Positions 43,547 to 51,880 of a DNA stretch of 52,713 nt are shown in pieces. Position numbers and translations under genes: made by a program. The notes beneath the pieces are model-generated. The model searched no databases, was not told the origin of the DNA, and saw only the letters and a program-made list of their open reading frames with translations. Position 1 is the first letter of the stretch. Each line of letters begins with the position of its first letter. The stretch is from contig NZ_MDZA01000099.1 in the NCBI RefSeq assembly GCF_001816125.1, positions 1 to 52,713 on the forward strand, given 5' to 3'. This stretch comes from Hymenobacter coccineus. Lineage in GTDB: Bacteria > Bacteroidota > Bacteroidia > Cytophagales > Hymenobacteraceae.

Positions 43547-43907
43547 GCCATGGAACAAGGTACGCGTGCCGGGCCAACGGCGCCGCGGACGCTGCGCGGC
43601 CTAACCCTGCTGGCCTGGCACGCGTACCAGCGGGCATGGTCCTGCCCGCCCCCCCCGGACCCCGGCCGAAAAAGTCGCCGCCGTGGCCTACCACCACCTG
43701 TCCAACGGCTTCGCGCCGTCCCTGCCCGGCCCATGCGCATGGTATGACACGCTGCCGGCCGCGGCCCGGCACGCGTTGGGGAACTTGGGCCCCGACGCCT
43801 GGGTCAAGCTGTCTGCCTACAAGCGCTCCACGCGGGCGTACTTGCGCGCGCACCTGGCCCCGGCGCTGGCCTACGGCTGGACCGGCGACGCGGGCGTGCA
43901 CCCGTAG
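43547..43907 (+). pseudogene. Small hypothetical protein, frameshift at a C8 run
   Basis: The first frame starts MEQGTRAGPTAPRTLRGLTL and reads LAWHAYQRAWSC; after a run of eight C at about 43652-43659 a different frame continues TPAEKVAAVAYHHLSNGFAP, LPAAARHALGNLGPDAWV and ends RAHLAPALAYGWTG. Together they make a coherent soluble protein of about 120 residues. The homopolymer makes a sequencing error plausible. Faces the ECF sigma gene. Confidence 0.5.
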
Positions 43908-43920
43908 GCCGGCGCCGGGG

Positions 43921-44466
43921 TTAGAACCACTGGGCCAGGCGGTGCTTGGCCGCAGCGGCCCACGACTTGGCGGTGCCCACCGGCACGCCTTGTTCCGCGG
44001 CAGCCGCGGCGTAGGTACGCCCCTCGAAGTAGACCAGTTCCAGCGGGCGCTGGTGCGCGGGCCGCAACTGGTCCAGCAGCGCGGCCAGGCCGATGTGCTT
44101 GGGCCAGAACGTGGTCGGGGCGACGGGTTCGGCGCCCACTTGCGCGAGTGGCCCCAAGGAGCCCACGCGCCGGGCCTGACCGGCGGCACGGCTGCGCAGG
44201 TGGTCCACGGCGGCGTGGGTGCAAATGCGCACGGCCCAGGTGTGGAGCCGGCCGCGGGCGGAGTCGTAACTGGCCAGCGCCAGCCAGATGCGCAGCAGGC
44301 TCTCTTGGAGCACGTTTTCGGCGCTGGCCGGGTCGCGCACCAGCCGGCCGATCAAGGCCAGCAGGGCCCGGCGGTAGCGCTGGCAAAACTGCTGCACCGC
44401 GGCCGTGTCGCCGGCCCGCAGCCGCTGTACCCATTCGTTGTCGTCGTCGCGCGTGGAGCAGGTCAC
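43921..44466 (-). CDS. ECF-type RNA polymerase sigma factor
   Basis: The 181-residue protein shows sigma region 2 (LQESLLRIWLALASYDSARG and RLHTWAVRICTHAAVDHLRS) and region 4 (RTYAAAAAEQGVPVGTAKSW). Start GTG at 44466 (TCSTRDDDNEWVQRLRAGD); the open frame goes on upstream to 44568 but with unlikely sequence. No anti-sigma gene is next to it, so control must be elsewhere or by expression. It directs transcription of an unknown regulon. Confidence 0.88.
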   Translation of the reverse strand: MTCSTRDDDNEWVQRLRAGDTAAVQQFCQRYRRALLALIGRLVRDPASAENVLQESLLRIWLALASYDSARGRLHTWAVRICTHAAVDHLRSRAAGQARRVGSLGPLAQVGAEPVAPTTFWPKHIGLAALLDQLRPAHQRPLELVYFEGRTYAAAAAEQGVPVGTAKSWAAAAKHRLAQWF

Positions 44467-44568
44467 ACCAGCGCGGGGGCGCCGGGGGTGGTGAGGCCCC
44501 ACTTGCGGCGCGGTGGGGCAGCCTGTGGCCTGGGCGGTCGACGGCGGCAACGCGGCGCGGGCCAGCAC

Positions 44569-45009
44569 AGGCTCCGAACCCCCGTTCCCGCCAGAAGGAA
44601 GAAGCCGCCGACACCTATTTGGATAGCGAGCTTTATTGGGAGCGCGCCGCCATTGAACGCACCACTTCCTGATTAGACAGTTTCAAAACCTTACTCGTGC
44701 GCTTCAAAACAAACGACGATAACGGGCTAGCTTTTCATTTTCTAGCTTTTGCCGTCCTCCTACTGCGTAAAATTCCGCCCCACCAGAATCCCTAAACAGC
44801 CCCTAAGAAAAAATCCCCGCATAGGGGCGCAAAATACGCCGATTAAAGCTCCGGCCAACCTAGGGCTTACGGCCAGCGGCTGGCGAGGAGGCACCAAAAA
44901 GCCGGCCGGGCAGCTTAAAGCGCTACCCGGCCGGCTTAGCGTGCTTGCTGCGCTTAGGTTAATTCGTGCGCAGGATTAGCTCCGCAATCGCGCTCTACTC
45001 CTCGTTGGC
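44569..45009. other. Intergenic region with a terminator-like hairpin
   Basis: No gene is supported. A perfect 12-bp hairpin AAGCCGGCCGGG / CCCGGCCGGCTT at 44899-44937 has an A5 run on its left, so it would terminate minus-strand transcription. Confidence 0.55.
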
Positions 45010-45501
45010 TTGCTTGGCCTCGCTCAGGCAGGTATGTATATCCTGCGCTGCCTGGCTCAGGCCGCTCTGCTTGGCGTAGTTGCCTATTGTGCCAAACGAG
45101 GCAATTCAGTAGTGCAGCACATTCTGGCCCGCGGCGATAATACCCAGGACCTGGGCATTGACACTACGACGCCAGCTGGCAAGTTTATGCTCTCCATCTT
45201 CGCCTCCTCAGCCGAGTACGACCGCGAGAGCGTTTTGGAGAAGACCAAAGCTGGTCAGCAATTAGCCGCCGCCCAGAGCAAGCGTATCGGCTGGCCCAAA
45301 GAACTCGATGCCGAGAACTTGATTAAAGTCAAAAAAGCGCACGAAAAAAGTTTGTCCGTGAGCGAAAACGTACAACTGACCGGCACTAGCCTCACCAGCA
45401 TTAAACGCTACCGCAAGCATCTCTTTCTTAAGCAGAAAGCTGAGCACTGTTTCTCGGATTCCATGTTGCAGCGGCAGTTTATGCAGCGCGCGCTTCAATA
45501 G
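45010..45501 (+). pseudogene. Serine recombinase C-terminal fragment
   Basis: From about 45105 the reading shows the resolvase-type helix TPAGKFMLSIFASSAEYDRE, VLEKTKAGQQLAAAQSKRIG and a helix-turn-helix-like end (VQLTGTSLTSIKRYRKHL). The catalytic N-terminal domain with the serine is absent, and the first residues are unrelated. It is a different lineage from the fragment at 6231. Confidence 0.75.
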
Positions 45502-45872
45502 AACGCCCATGAGCGCAGCACAGGCCAAAGCTCCGGCGCTGGTGAGCAGTGCAGCCCAGCGTGGCTGCCGGTGGCGCAGGCTTCAGCCTAGCAGCGGGAG
45601 CGTTTGTAGGGCGTGAATGTCCCACGAAGTGGGCAATGCGTAGGTCACCGGCGCGGGTACTCCAGCCCAGCAGCGGCAGGCCGCCCCCCCCATCGGGTGC
45701 CCCCACCGTATGCCGGCCCAGCCGGCCCATCGCGCCGCCCACCAACGTCCCAAGTAGAAATAGGCTTAATCCCCAGCGTATGCCCTAGGCGTAGCCGGCC
45801 GGCCCACCGGGCCGGTAGCGCCACACCAGGCAACAAGCCCACAGGTTCATGAGGGTGACGACCACCACGAAC
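45480..45872 (-). pseudogene. Membrane protein, interrupted by IS3 and decayed
   Basis: The minus strand reads FVVVVTLMNLWACCLVWRYR, a TAG stop, [36 protein letters not shown] and, after a shift, [11 protein letters not shown], a stop and [19 protein letters not shown]. This is a four-helix integral membrane protein known in Bacteroidota. The N-terminal part was removed where the IS3 end begins at 45873. Two stops and one shift exclude function. Confidence 0.65.
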
Positions 45873-46733
45873 TGAGGTGGTCTAGCTAAGCTGGACAGAA
45901 TTGAGACGTTGTTTGAAGTTGCTTTTCGAAGTAGCTGGGGCAAGATAACCGAACGAAGAATGTCGCCGCTCGGCGATGTGGTGGCTGATTTAGAGCTTGG
46001 CTTCGGCCAGACCGGGAAGCGGCCACCGTCGGGCAATTCGGCTTTGAAGCGGCTCCAGAAGGATACGGTGTGGGTGTTGCCGTAGCAGTTGCCCCGCTGG
46101 CTCACGCTTTGCTGGACCCGCTGGCCGTCGGTTTTCCGCTCGCGGCGGATGCGCCAGCGGCCAACCGCATGGCCCTGGGGCTGCATTCGGCGCACAATCG
46201 ACGGGTGCCATAGCGCTGGTGGTGGCACGTATACGCTTCGCGCACGAACACTTGCCCCGCCGGCTCAATGGGTGCCCCCAGGTGGCGCTGCCCGATATAG
46301 TACGCGGCCGGAGCCACGCGCAGCACCTAAGTATAGGGGACGCACGGACGCACGGGCGGCGCGCTGGGCACTGTGCTGGTAGGTACTCACCAAGCCCCGG
46401 GCTGGCCGAAGATGACCAACGCTTTTTTAAAATGTCGAGCTCCTACCCGGCCCGCTTGAGGCGGGTCCGCGGGGCGTGCACCTCCGGATTGCGCTACTTC
46501 TTCACGGCTCACCTCGGCTACGAATTTCGCCAGCTGCCAGCGATAAAGCACTTTGGAGCTAATGCCTAATTGCCGCGCGGCGGCCTGTGTGCTGCGACTT
46601 TCGCCGGCCAGGCGCAGGGCCTCGACCTTCAAGGCCTATTTACGCCGCTTGTCGGGCGACGTTCCGCTGGATTTTGTTGCCATAACAGGGTAGGCAACGC
46701 TCCCCTTCCGTCCGTCATTCCTAGACCACCTCA
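45873..46733 (-). mobile_element. IS3-family element, internally deleted
   Basis: The ends tgaggtggtctagctaagct (45873) and tgaggtggtctaggaatg (reverse of 46716-46733) are the family ends. OrfA retains EALRLAGESRSTQAAARQLG and KVLYRW but with a stop at the KRRK segment, and HFKKALVIFGQP. OrfB survives in scraps (SVSQRGNCYGNTHTVSFWSR). At 861 bases it is 380 shorter than the copy at 26128. Inactive. Confidence 0.82.
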
Positions 46734-46830
46734 CCTGGACGGGCGCTACATGCCTGAAGGCAGGCGAAGCGCTTTTGTTACAGGTCCTCGCCTTCTAAAA
46801 ACCGTTGCGGGCCATACACTTAGGCCGCGG

Positions 46831-48390
46831 CTAGCGCACACCAGTGCGCTGCACCATGCCCCTGGCCGCGTCGGGCAGGGCGGCGCCGGTACCATCGGTG
46901 AGCACCACGGGGTGAGCCTTGGGGCTAGTGGGCGCACCGGTACCGCGAAAATTACTGATAAGCAAGTTGTTGAAATGGTTAACCTCGATGCCATTCGTTA
47001 GAAAGGCTGCGTGGGGGTTCACCCAGTTCAGGGTAAAATTCTGGATGCGCAGGCCGTCGACGTGCTCGGCGAGCAGGCCCGGAATATCGCGGGCGAACAG
47101 GCCAACTTTGGGGTCGGAGTTACCGCGCAAATCCACGTTGCCGCCAGCCACGTTGTTGAGCTTGCTGTCGACCAGATCGAAGGTGACGTTGTTGAAGGTC
47201 ACGTCTTTGATGACGCTCTCTTCGGTACCGTACACCAACATGCCGTTTTCGCCCACGCAGGTGATGTCGTTGAAGCGCACGTTCTTAATCTGGCCCAGCT
47301 TCACGTGGTCCTTGCCCCGGATGGCGGAGATGTGGATCGGCTCGCCGTTGCCCCACCAGTCGCCGGTGCGCAGCTTGGTTTCGATGCGGATGTTGTTAAA
47401 GCTCAGATTTTCAAGCGAGCCTTCATCGCGCAGCGAGATGTTGATGCCGCGCGTCGAGTTAGTAATATTGCAGTTGCTCACCGTTACGTTGCGCACGGTA
47501 TTCTGGTCCAAGAAGCCAATGCGGATGCCGCTCGAATACGACTGCAAGTTGCAGTTGCTCACAATGATATTCTCCGACACGTGGCGCTGGCCGGTAAAGC
47601 CCGCAATCTCGAAGTGGTGGTCGTAGCCCACGATGGCCAGCGCGTCGTCGCCCGAGCGAATATCGCAACCATCGATCAGCACATTGGTGCAGCTTGTCAC
47701 GTCGATGCCATCGGCATTAGGCACGAGCAGGCCGCTCCAGAGCCGGATGCCCGTTACGCTCACCGCGTCGCAGTCGGCAAAGTGCAGGGTCCAAAACGGG
47801 GAGTTGAGCAGCGACACGTTGCTGACGCGCACGTGCTTGCACTGCGAGAAAATAACCAGTTGCCGGGGCCGGTCCTTGGGCACCACCGGACCGTCGCCGA
47901 TGCCGCCGTCGACGACTTTGCGGTAGTTGCCGCGCTGGCGGGTGTAGCGGGTCGCGGCAGTGTCGATTTTCTTGGCTTGCGTAAAATCGTAGAAGGCCGG
48001 GTTATTGCCGTCGATCGTGCCCTCCCCGCTCAGCGTCACGTTTTCGGCCCCGGCCGTGTACAAAATGCCGTAGTGGTTCTGCCCGTACTCGGGCACGGTG
48101 TAAGTTTGGTAATCGGCCAAGCGGGCGCTACCGCGCAGCACGGCGCCGCTGCCCAGGTGCAACTCCACATTGCTTTTCAGCGAGATGGTGCCGACTACGT
48201 AGGTGCCGGCCGGCACTTCCACCGTGCCACCGCCGGCCCTGTGGCAGGCATCGATGGCCTTTTGGATGGCGGCCGTGGCGAGGGTTTTGCCATCAGCCAC
48301 CGCGCCATAGTCTTTGATGGAATACGTTTGGGCGAACGCGATAAACGAGTTGACAACCAGCGCGCTGGCTAGGGCAAAAGTTTTATACAT
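46831..48390 (-). CDS. Secreted GH28-like right-handed beta-helix protein
   Basis: The 519-residue protein has a signal peptide (MYKTFALASALVVNSFIAFA). After YSIKDYGAVADGKTLATAAI, the standard start of pectate-lyase-3/GH28 proteins, come beta-helix turns with LVPNADGIDVTSCTNV (D of NTD), IRSGDDALAIVG (DD). At the GHG position the sequence is SSGIRIG, and at RIK it is RGINI. GH28 polygalacturonases need the His and Lys, so catalysis may differ or be lost. Likely periplasmic or extracellular, for pectin-like glycans. Gene stands alone beside an IS3 remnant. Confidence 0.82.
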   Translation of the reverse strand: MYKTFALASALVVNSFIAFAQTYSIKDYGAVADGKTLATAAIQKAIDACHRAGGGTVEVPAGTYVVGTISLKSNVELHLGSGAVLRGSARLADYQTYTVPEYGQNHYGILYTAGAENVTLSGEGTIDGNNPAFYDFTQAKKIDTAATRYTRQRGNYRKVVDGGIGDGPVVPKDRPRQLVIFSQCKHVRVSNVSLLNSPFWTLHFADCDAVSVTGIRLWSGLLVPNADGIDVTSCTNVLIDGCDIRSGDDALAIVGYDHHFEIAGFTGQRHVSENIIVSNCNLQSYSSGIRIGFLDQNTVRNVTVSNCNITNSTRGINISLRDEGSLENLSFNNIRIETKLRTGDWWGNGEPIHISAIRGKDHVKLGQIKNVRFNDITCVGENGMLVYGTEESVIKDVTFNNVTFDLVDSKLNNVAGGNVDLRGNSDPKVGLFARDIPGLLAEHVDGLRIQNFTLNWVNPHAAFLTNGIEVNHFNNLLISNFRGTGAPTSPKAHPVVLTDGTGAALPDAARGMVQRTGVR

Positions 48391-48471
48391 AAAAGTAGAG
48401 TTGGTACCACCAGTAGGGCCCCGCTAGCCTAGGCAGCACATGAGCCGCAAAAACGGGAGTTAATCCGAGCG

Positions 48472-48728
48472 CTAAGTAACGGGTGGGCAGGTAAGCAAGT
48501 CCGTGAGCTGGCCGTCGGTGAAGGGGTGCGTGGCCCAGCTGCAGTAGCGCACGTGGTGCATGCGCCCGTCGAGTCGGGCCAGCACCTGGTCGAGCGCAAG
48601 CAGGTCCCGGGCGCAGTCTTCGAGCAAGGCCGCCTCGTGGGCGTGCGGGGCCAGGGGGTACCAGCGCTTAGGTTGGTGGCCCAGGCAATGGCGCGCCGCC
48701 GCGCGGCCTCGGTTGGGAGATCTTCCAT
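48472..48728 (-). pseudogene. Small hypothetical protein, frameshifted
   Basis: ATG 48728 opens MEDLPTEAARRRAIAWATN; at about 48670 the frame changes and continues KRWYPLAPHAHEAALLEDCA, RDLLALDQVLARLDG and MHHVRYCSWATHPFTDGQLT. The two parts fit one soluble protein of about 85 residues. No known family. The shift may be an error. The remaining bases to 49137 hold no supported gene. Confidence 0.4.
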
Positions 48729-49137
48729 GCCGGGTGTGCGGCCCCCACCCGGGCGCGGTGCGCCCGGCAACTACGGGTATTGGGCCGGTAACTATGGATT
48801 TGGCGGCGCGCACTACTCAGCACGGCCGTCCCGGCTCGGCTTTGGCCGCCGTTTCTTGTCAACGGGCGGCGCAGGCTGAACATAGGCAGCACGCGCCCAC
48901 AAAAGAACCCAGCGACTAGGGAGGTTTTTAGTGGCCCAAAGATAGGAGCACCCTTCTAGCGCATTACACGGTTGCCAGGGCACAGAAACGCATTACGGCC
49001 CAAGCACGTCACAACGTAGTATCCACAGCAGGGGTACGTAGTTATTCGGAATACTTAAGTATTTGACCCCGTGCTTATTCCTGTGTTAACCGGTAGCTTC
49101 GCTGCTGGTGCTTCCCCCATCCTTTTTACGTCTGCCC

Positions 49138-49572
49138 ATGCTCCTCAACGTCAACAAAGACCCGCTCGACGGCAGCTCGTGCGCGCTCACTTACGACGAA
49201 ACCGAGGGATGGCTGCGGGCTACCTGGCGCGGCTACGTGGACGAGGAGGAGGCCATGCGCGGGGCGGCCGCCTACCTAGCGCGCGCTGCGGCCGTGCCCT
49301 GCGCGTACCTGCTCAACGACAACACCCCGCTGCGCGGGCCCTGGTTTGACAGCTTGGACTGGCTGGCCCGGGTGTGGGTGCCGCAGGCCGCGGCGCTAGG
49401 CCTGCGCTACGTGGCCCACGTGGTGCAAGCCGATCGGCACCACGACGTCATCCCGGGACAGCTGCCGGCCGGGGGCCCGTTCGAACTGCAGGTGTTCGAG
49501 GACGTGGCGGAGGCCCAGCGCTGGCTGCGCCAGTGCCGCCCCGCCCCGGTCGCAGGCGCGTTACGCCGCTAG
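49138..49572 (+). CDS. STAS-like small protein
   Basis: The 144-residue protein starts MLLNVNKDPLDGSSCAL. Segments ALTYDETEGWLRATWRGYVD, YLLNDNTPLRGPWFDSLDWL and PFELQVFEDVAEAQRWLRQC follow the alpha/beta plan of SpoIIAA/STAS-type domains common as stand-alone genes in Hymenobacter. A fragment of a close paralogue lies at 38130 and a distant one at 50084. The stop overlaps the end of the opposite-strand gene 49569-49769 by 4 bases. Function unknown, possibly partner-switch signalling. Confidence 0.65.
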   Translation: MLLNVNKDPLDGSSCALTYDETEGWLRATWRGYVDEEEAMRGAAAYLARAAAVPCAYLLNDNTPLRGPWFDSLDWLARVWVPQAAALGLRYVAHVVQADRHHDVIPGQLPAGGPFELQVFEDVAEAQRWLRQCRPAPVAGALRR

Positions 49573-49769
49573 CCTGCGGACGCCTCGTCGAGGGTACCGC
49601 GCACCTCGGCCCAGCTTAGCTCCCCGGCCACGTAGCGGTCGTACAACCCTTGGGCGTGGGCCGTGACCCGCGTGCGCAGGGCGGGAATAACGGCCTGCAT
49701 TTGCTGCAGCACCCAAGCGCGGGCGGCGGGGGTTTGGGCGTTGGGGCCGAAACGGGGGTCGTAGGCCAT
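49569..49769 (-). CDS. Small hypothetical protein
   Basis: The 66-residue protein begins MAYDPRFGPNAQTPAARAWV, continues LQQMQAVIPALRTRVTAHAQ and ends LSWAEVRGTLDEASAG. It is mainly helical and soluble. It converges on the STAS-like gene. No family recognised. The longer frame to 49814 adds residues of lower quality. Confidence 0.45.
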   Translation of the reverse strand: MAYDPRFGPNAQTPAARAWVLQQMQAVIPALRTRVTAHAQGLYDRYVAGELSWAEVRGTLDEASAG

Positions 49770-50083
49770 CGGAAGGGACTGGAAGATGGGGCAGGCAACA
49801 AAGTTCCGACCCAAGAAAACGCCGCACCAGCGGGCGAATACGGAGATTCAGCTGCGATAACTACTAATTTTTCTCCTTATGCTTACGCGCGTGGCCCCTT
49901 TTTATTCGCCCTTGCGCGGCATCGCGCTGGAAGACCTCTGGCACGACCACGACGCTGGCCAGCTCGGGCAACACATTGCCCGAACTGCACTTGTATTAAA
50001 CTGATAATTAGCTGTTTGCCTTGCAGCTACGTACCTTGTATTCGCTATTTGCTATTTGCTTCACTAGCTTATCCTATATTCCG

Positions 50084-50596
50084 ATGCGTTTACACCTACT
50101 GGAGCGGCTGCTGGGCGTGGCTGTTTACTACGATTCGTTCAACGATTGGCTGTTTTTGGATTGGGAAGGGGACTTGGCGCAGCCCGCCGTGCAAACCGCG
50201 GGCGTGGCGGTGGCCCGCTGGTACCTGCCCCGCCCGTACGCGTGGGTGCTCAACAACAATGCCCTGGTGACGGGCGGGCACCGGCACGTGGCCCGGTGGT
50301 TCGCCCAGGAATTGCTGCCCCACTTGGCCCTGGCCGGCGCCGCGCACGCGGCCTGGGTAAACGCGGGGGCGCGGCCCGGGCGCCGCGTGGGGCAAACGGT
50401 GCGCAACGGGCGGCCCGGGCCGGCCATTAACTGCTTCCCCGACGTGGACGGCGCGATGGCCTGGCTAACGCACGTTCCCCGAGCGCTTGCCCAGGGAAGC
50501 ACCCCGCCGCGCACGTTCGGCCACCAAGGGCAGCTCGAGCGGGTAGTGCACGAACTGGGGGGGAAAATAGCTGGTTCCGTACCGGTGCGGCGCTAG
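50084..50596 (+). CDS. STAS-like small protein, distant paralogue
   Basis: The 170-residue protein starts MRLHLLERLLGVAVYYDSFN. It repeats the plan of the protein at 49138: WLFLDWEGDLAQPAVQTAGV, AWVLNNNALVTGGHRHVARW, FAQELLPHLALAGAAHAAWV and NCFPDVDGAMAWLTHV. The C-terminal tail (QGQLERVVHELGGKIAGSVP) is specific to it. An in-frame start at 50021 is unlikely. A possible 41-codon ORF (49879-50004) precedes it without clear function. Confidence 0.6.
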   Translation: MRLHLLERLLGVAVYYDSFNDWLFLDWEGDLAQPAVQTAGVAVARWYLPRPYAWVLNNNALVTGGHRHVARWFAQELLPHLALAGAAHAAWVNAGARPGRRVGQTVRNGRPGPAINCFPDVDGAMAWLTHVPRALAQGSTPPRTFGHQGQLERVVHELGGKIAGSVPVRR

Positions 50597-50736
50597 GACC
50601 GCCGGCCTCGCGGGCCGGCCAGCAGTGGCTGGGCAGCGATCAAAAAAACCCGTGCCCAAAGGCCCTGTGCGCCAAGGCGAGGCCTTCGGGTACACTCGAT
50701 ATTGCCACTAACCGCCTGGGCCGAACGGTGGGCCGG

Positions 50737-51135
50737 TCAATTCGTAGGGCCCGTGTCGGTGCGGGCCTCCACGGCGGTTTGCACGTTAGCGGTTACGGCC
50801 GAGAACAAATTCAGGCCCGTGGCCGCCTCGAGGGCGTCGACGCTGGTGCGGTACGTGCCCCAACTCGTGCTTAAGCCGTTGTCATTGGGCGTGTCGACGG
50901 CGATCACCCGCGTGGCGCTGCTCACCCGCGCGGCGTCGTCGGTGCCGGCGGCCAATACCACCACCACTTTCCAGCAGTGGGCCGGCACGGTCACCCGCCC
51001 CTGGTCCAGGGTGGTGAGGTAGCCACTGGAACCGGTGCCGCCCCGCCCGTACAAGCCACAAATGACGTAGAGCTCGTGGCCCTGGCCCACCAGCGTGCGG
51101 CAGTAGTCCTCCAGGTTGGCCCAGGGCTGCTGGTT
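50737..51135 (-). pseudogene. DNA/RNA non-specific endonuclease (NUC1), C-terminal fragment
   Basis: The minus strand reads QQPWANLEDYCRTLVGQGHE, LYVICGLYGRGGTG, VTVPAHCWKVVVVLAAG, STSWGTYRTSVDALEAATGL and FSAV, the second half of a secreted His-metal nuclease. The catalytic DRGH half and the signal peptide are missing beyond about 51135, where the AlbA_2/RecG-like fragment begins on the other strand. Not functional. Confidence 0.82.
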
Positions 51136-51139
51136 GTTG

Positions 51140-51880
51140 CGGGTGGAGGGGGAGGCGTTGCACGAGGGCGATGCCGCGTTGCTCGATAATTTGCATTTGG
51201 TGGAGGGCGCCTACTTGAAGCGGGCGGCCCTGTTGCTGTTTCACCCAACACCCGAGCGGTTCGTGACCGGGGCGTACCTCAAAATTGGTCGGTTCGCGAC
51301 CGACGACGACCTGCGCTACCAAGACGAGGTGCACGGGCCGGTGTTCGACCAGGTTGAAAAAGGGCTGGACCTGCTGCTCACCAAGTACCTCACCGCGGAC
51401 ATCCGCTACGAAGGCGCCGGACGTACGGAAGCGTTGCCATTTCCACGGGAAGCCATTCGGGAGGACTTGCTCAACGCCGTCGCCCACAAGGACTACAGCA
51501 GCGGTCCACCGGTGCAAGTGAGCGTGTACGACGACCGCCTGCTTTTCTGGAACGACGGCCACTTGCCCGACACCTGGACCGTCGACAACCTGACCCACAA
51601 GCACCCGTCCCGCCCGTTTAATCCCGACCTAGCGAATACGCTGTTTCGCGCGGGCTACATTGAAGCGTGGGGACGGGGCACTATCAAGATGATGGTCAAA
51701 TGTCAGCGCCAAGGCCTATCGGCTCCCCGGTACGCGTTTGAAGCCGGCGGGTGCACCGTGGAGTTCTTTCGCCACACGGAAGCATCGCTGCGGCAGAACG
51801 GCCTGCGCGAAGACCTGCGCCGCGTGGTGTTACAAGTACAGGCGACCGGGGCGGTCACCAACTCGGCTGTGCAGCAGTTA
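51140..51880 (+). pseudogene. AlbA_2/RecG-like ATP-binding protein, both ends lost
   Basis: The open reading shows YLKRAALLLFHPTPERFVTG, AYLKIGRFATDDDLRYQDEV, FPREAIREDLLNAVAHKDYS (HATPase_c_4 N-box) and FNPDLANTLFRAGYIEAWGR, GRGTIKMM. These belong to the C-terminal half of transcriptional regulators/ATP-dependent helicase RecG-like proteins of about 480 residues. The N-terminal AlbA_2 domain was cut at the NUC1 junction (about 51135-51140) and the 3' end by the IS5 at 51881. The fused frame through the IS is not a real protein. Confidence 0.82.

Noticed and set aside
43516..44676. A 386-residue plus-strand ORF over the sigma factor
   Set aside because: It overlaps a clear ECF sigma factor on the other strand and lacks motifs.
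47011..48372. A 453-residue plus-strand ORF opposite the GH28-like gene
   Set aside because: Shadow of the beta-helix gene; low-complexity translation with no domain.
49879..50004. A 41-codon ORF MLTRVAPFYSPLRGIALEDL
   Set aside because: It may be a real small gene, but it has no recognisable domain, no clear ribosome-binding context and no paralogue here.
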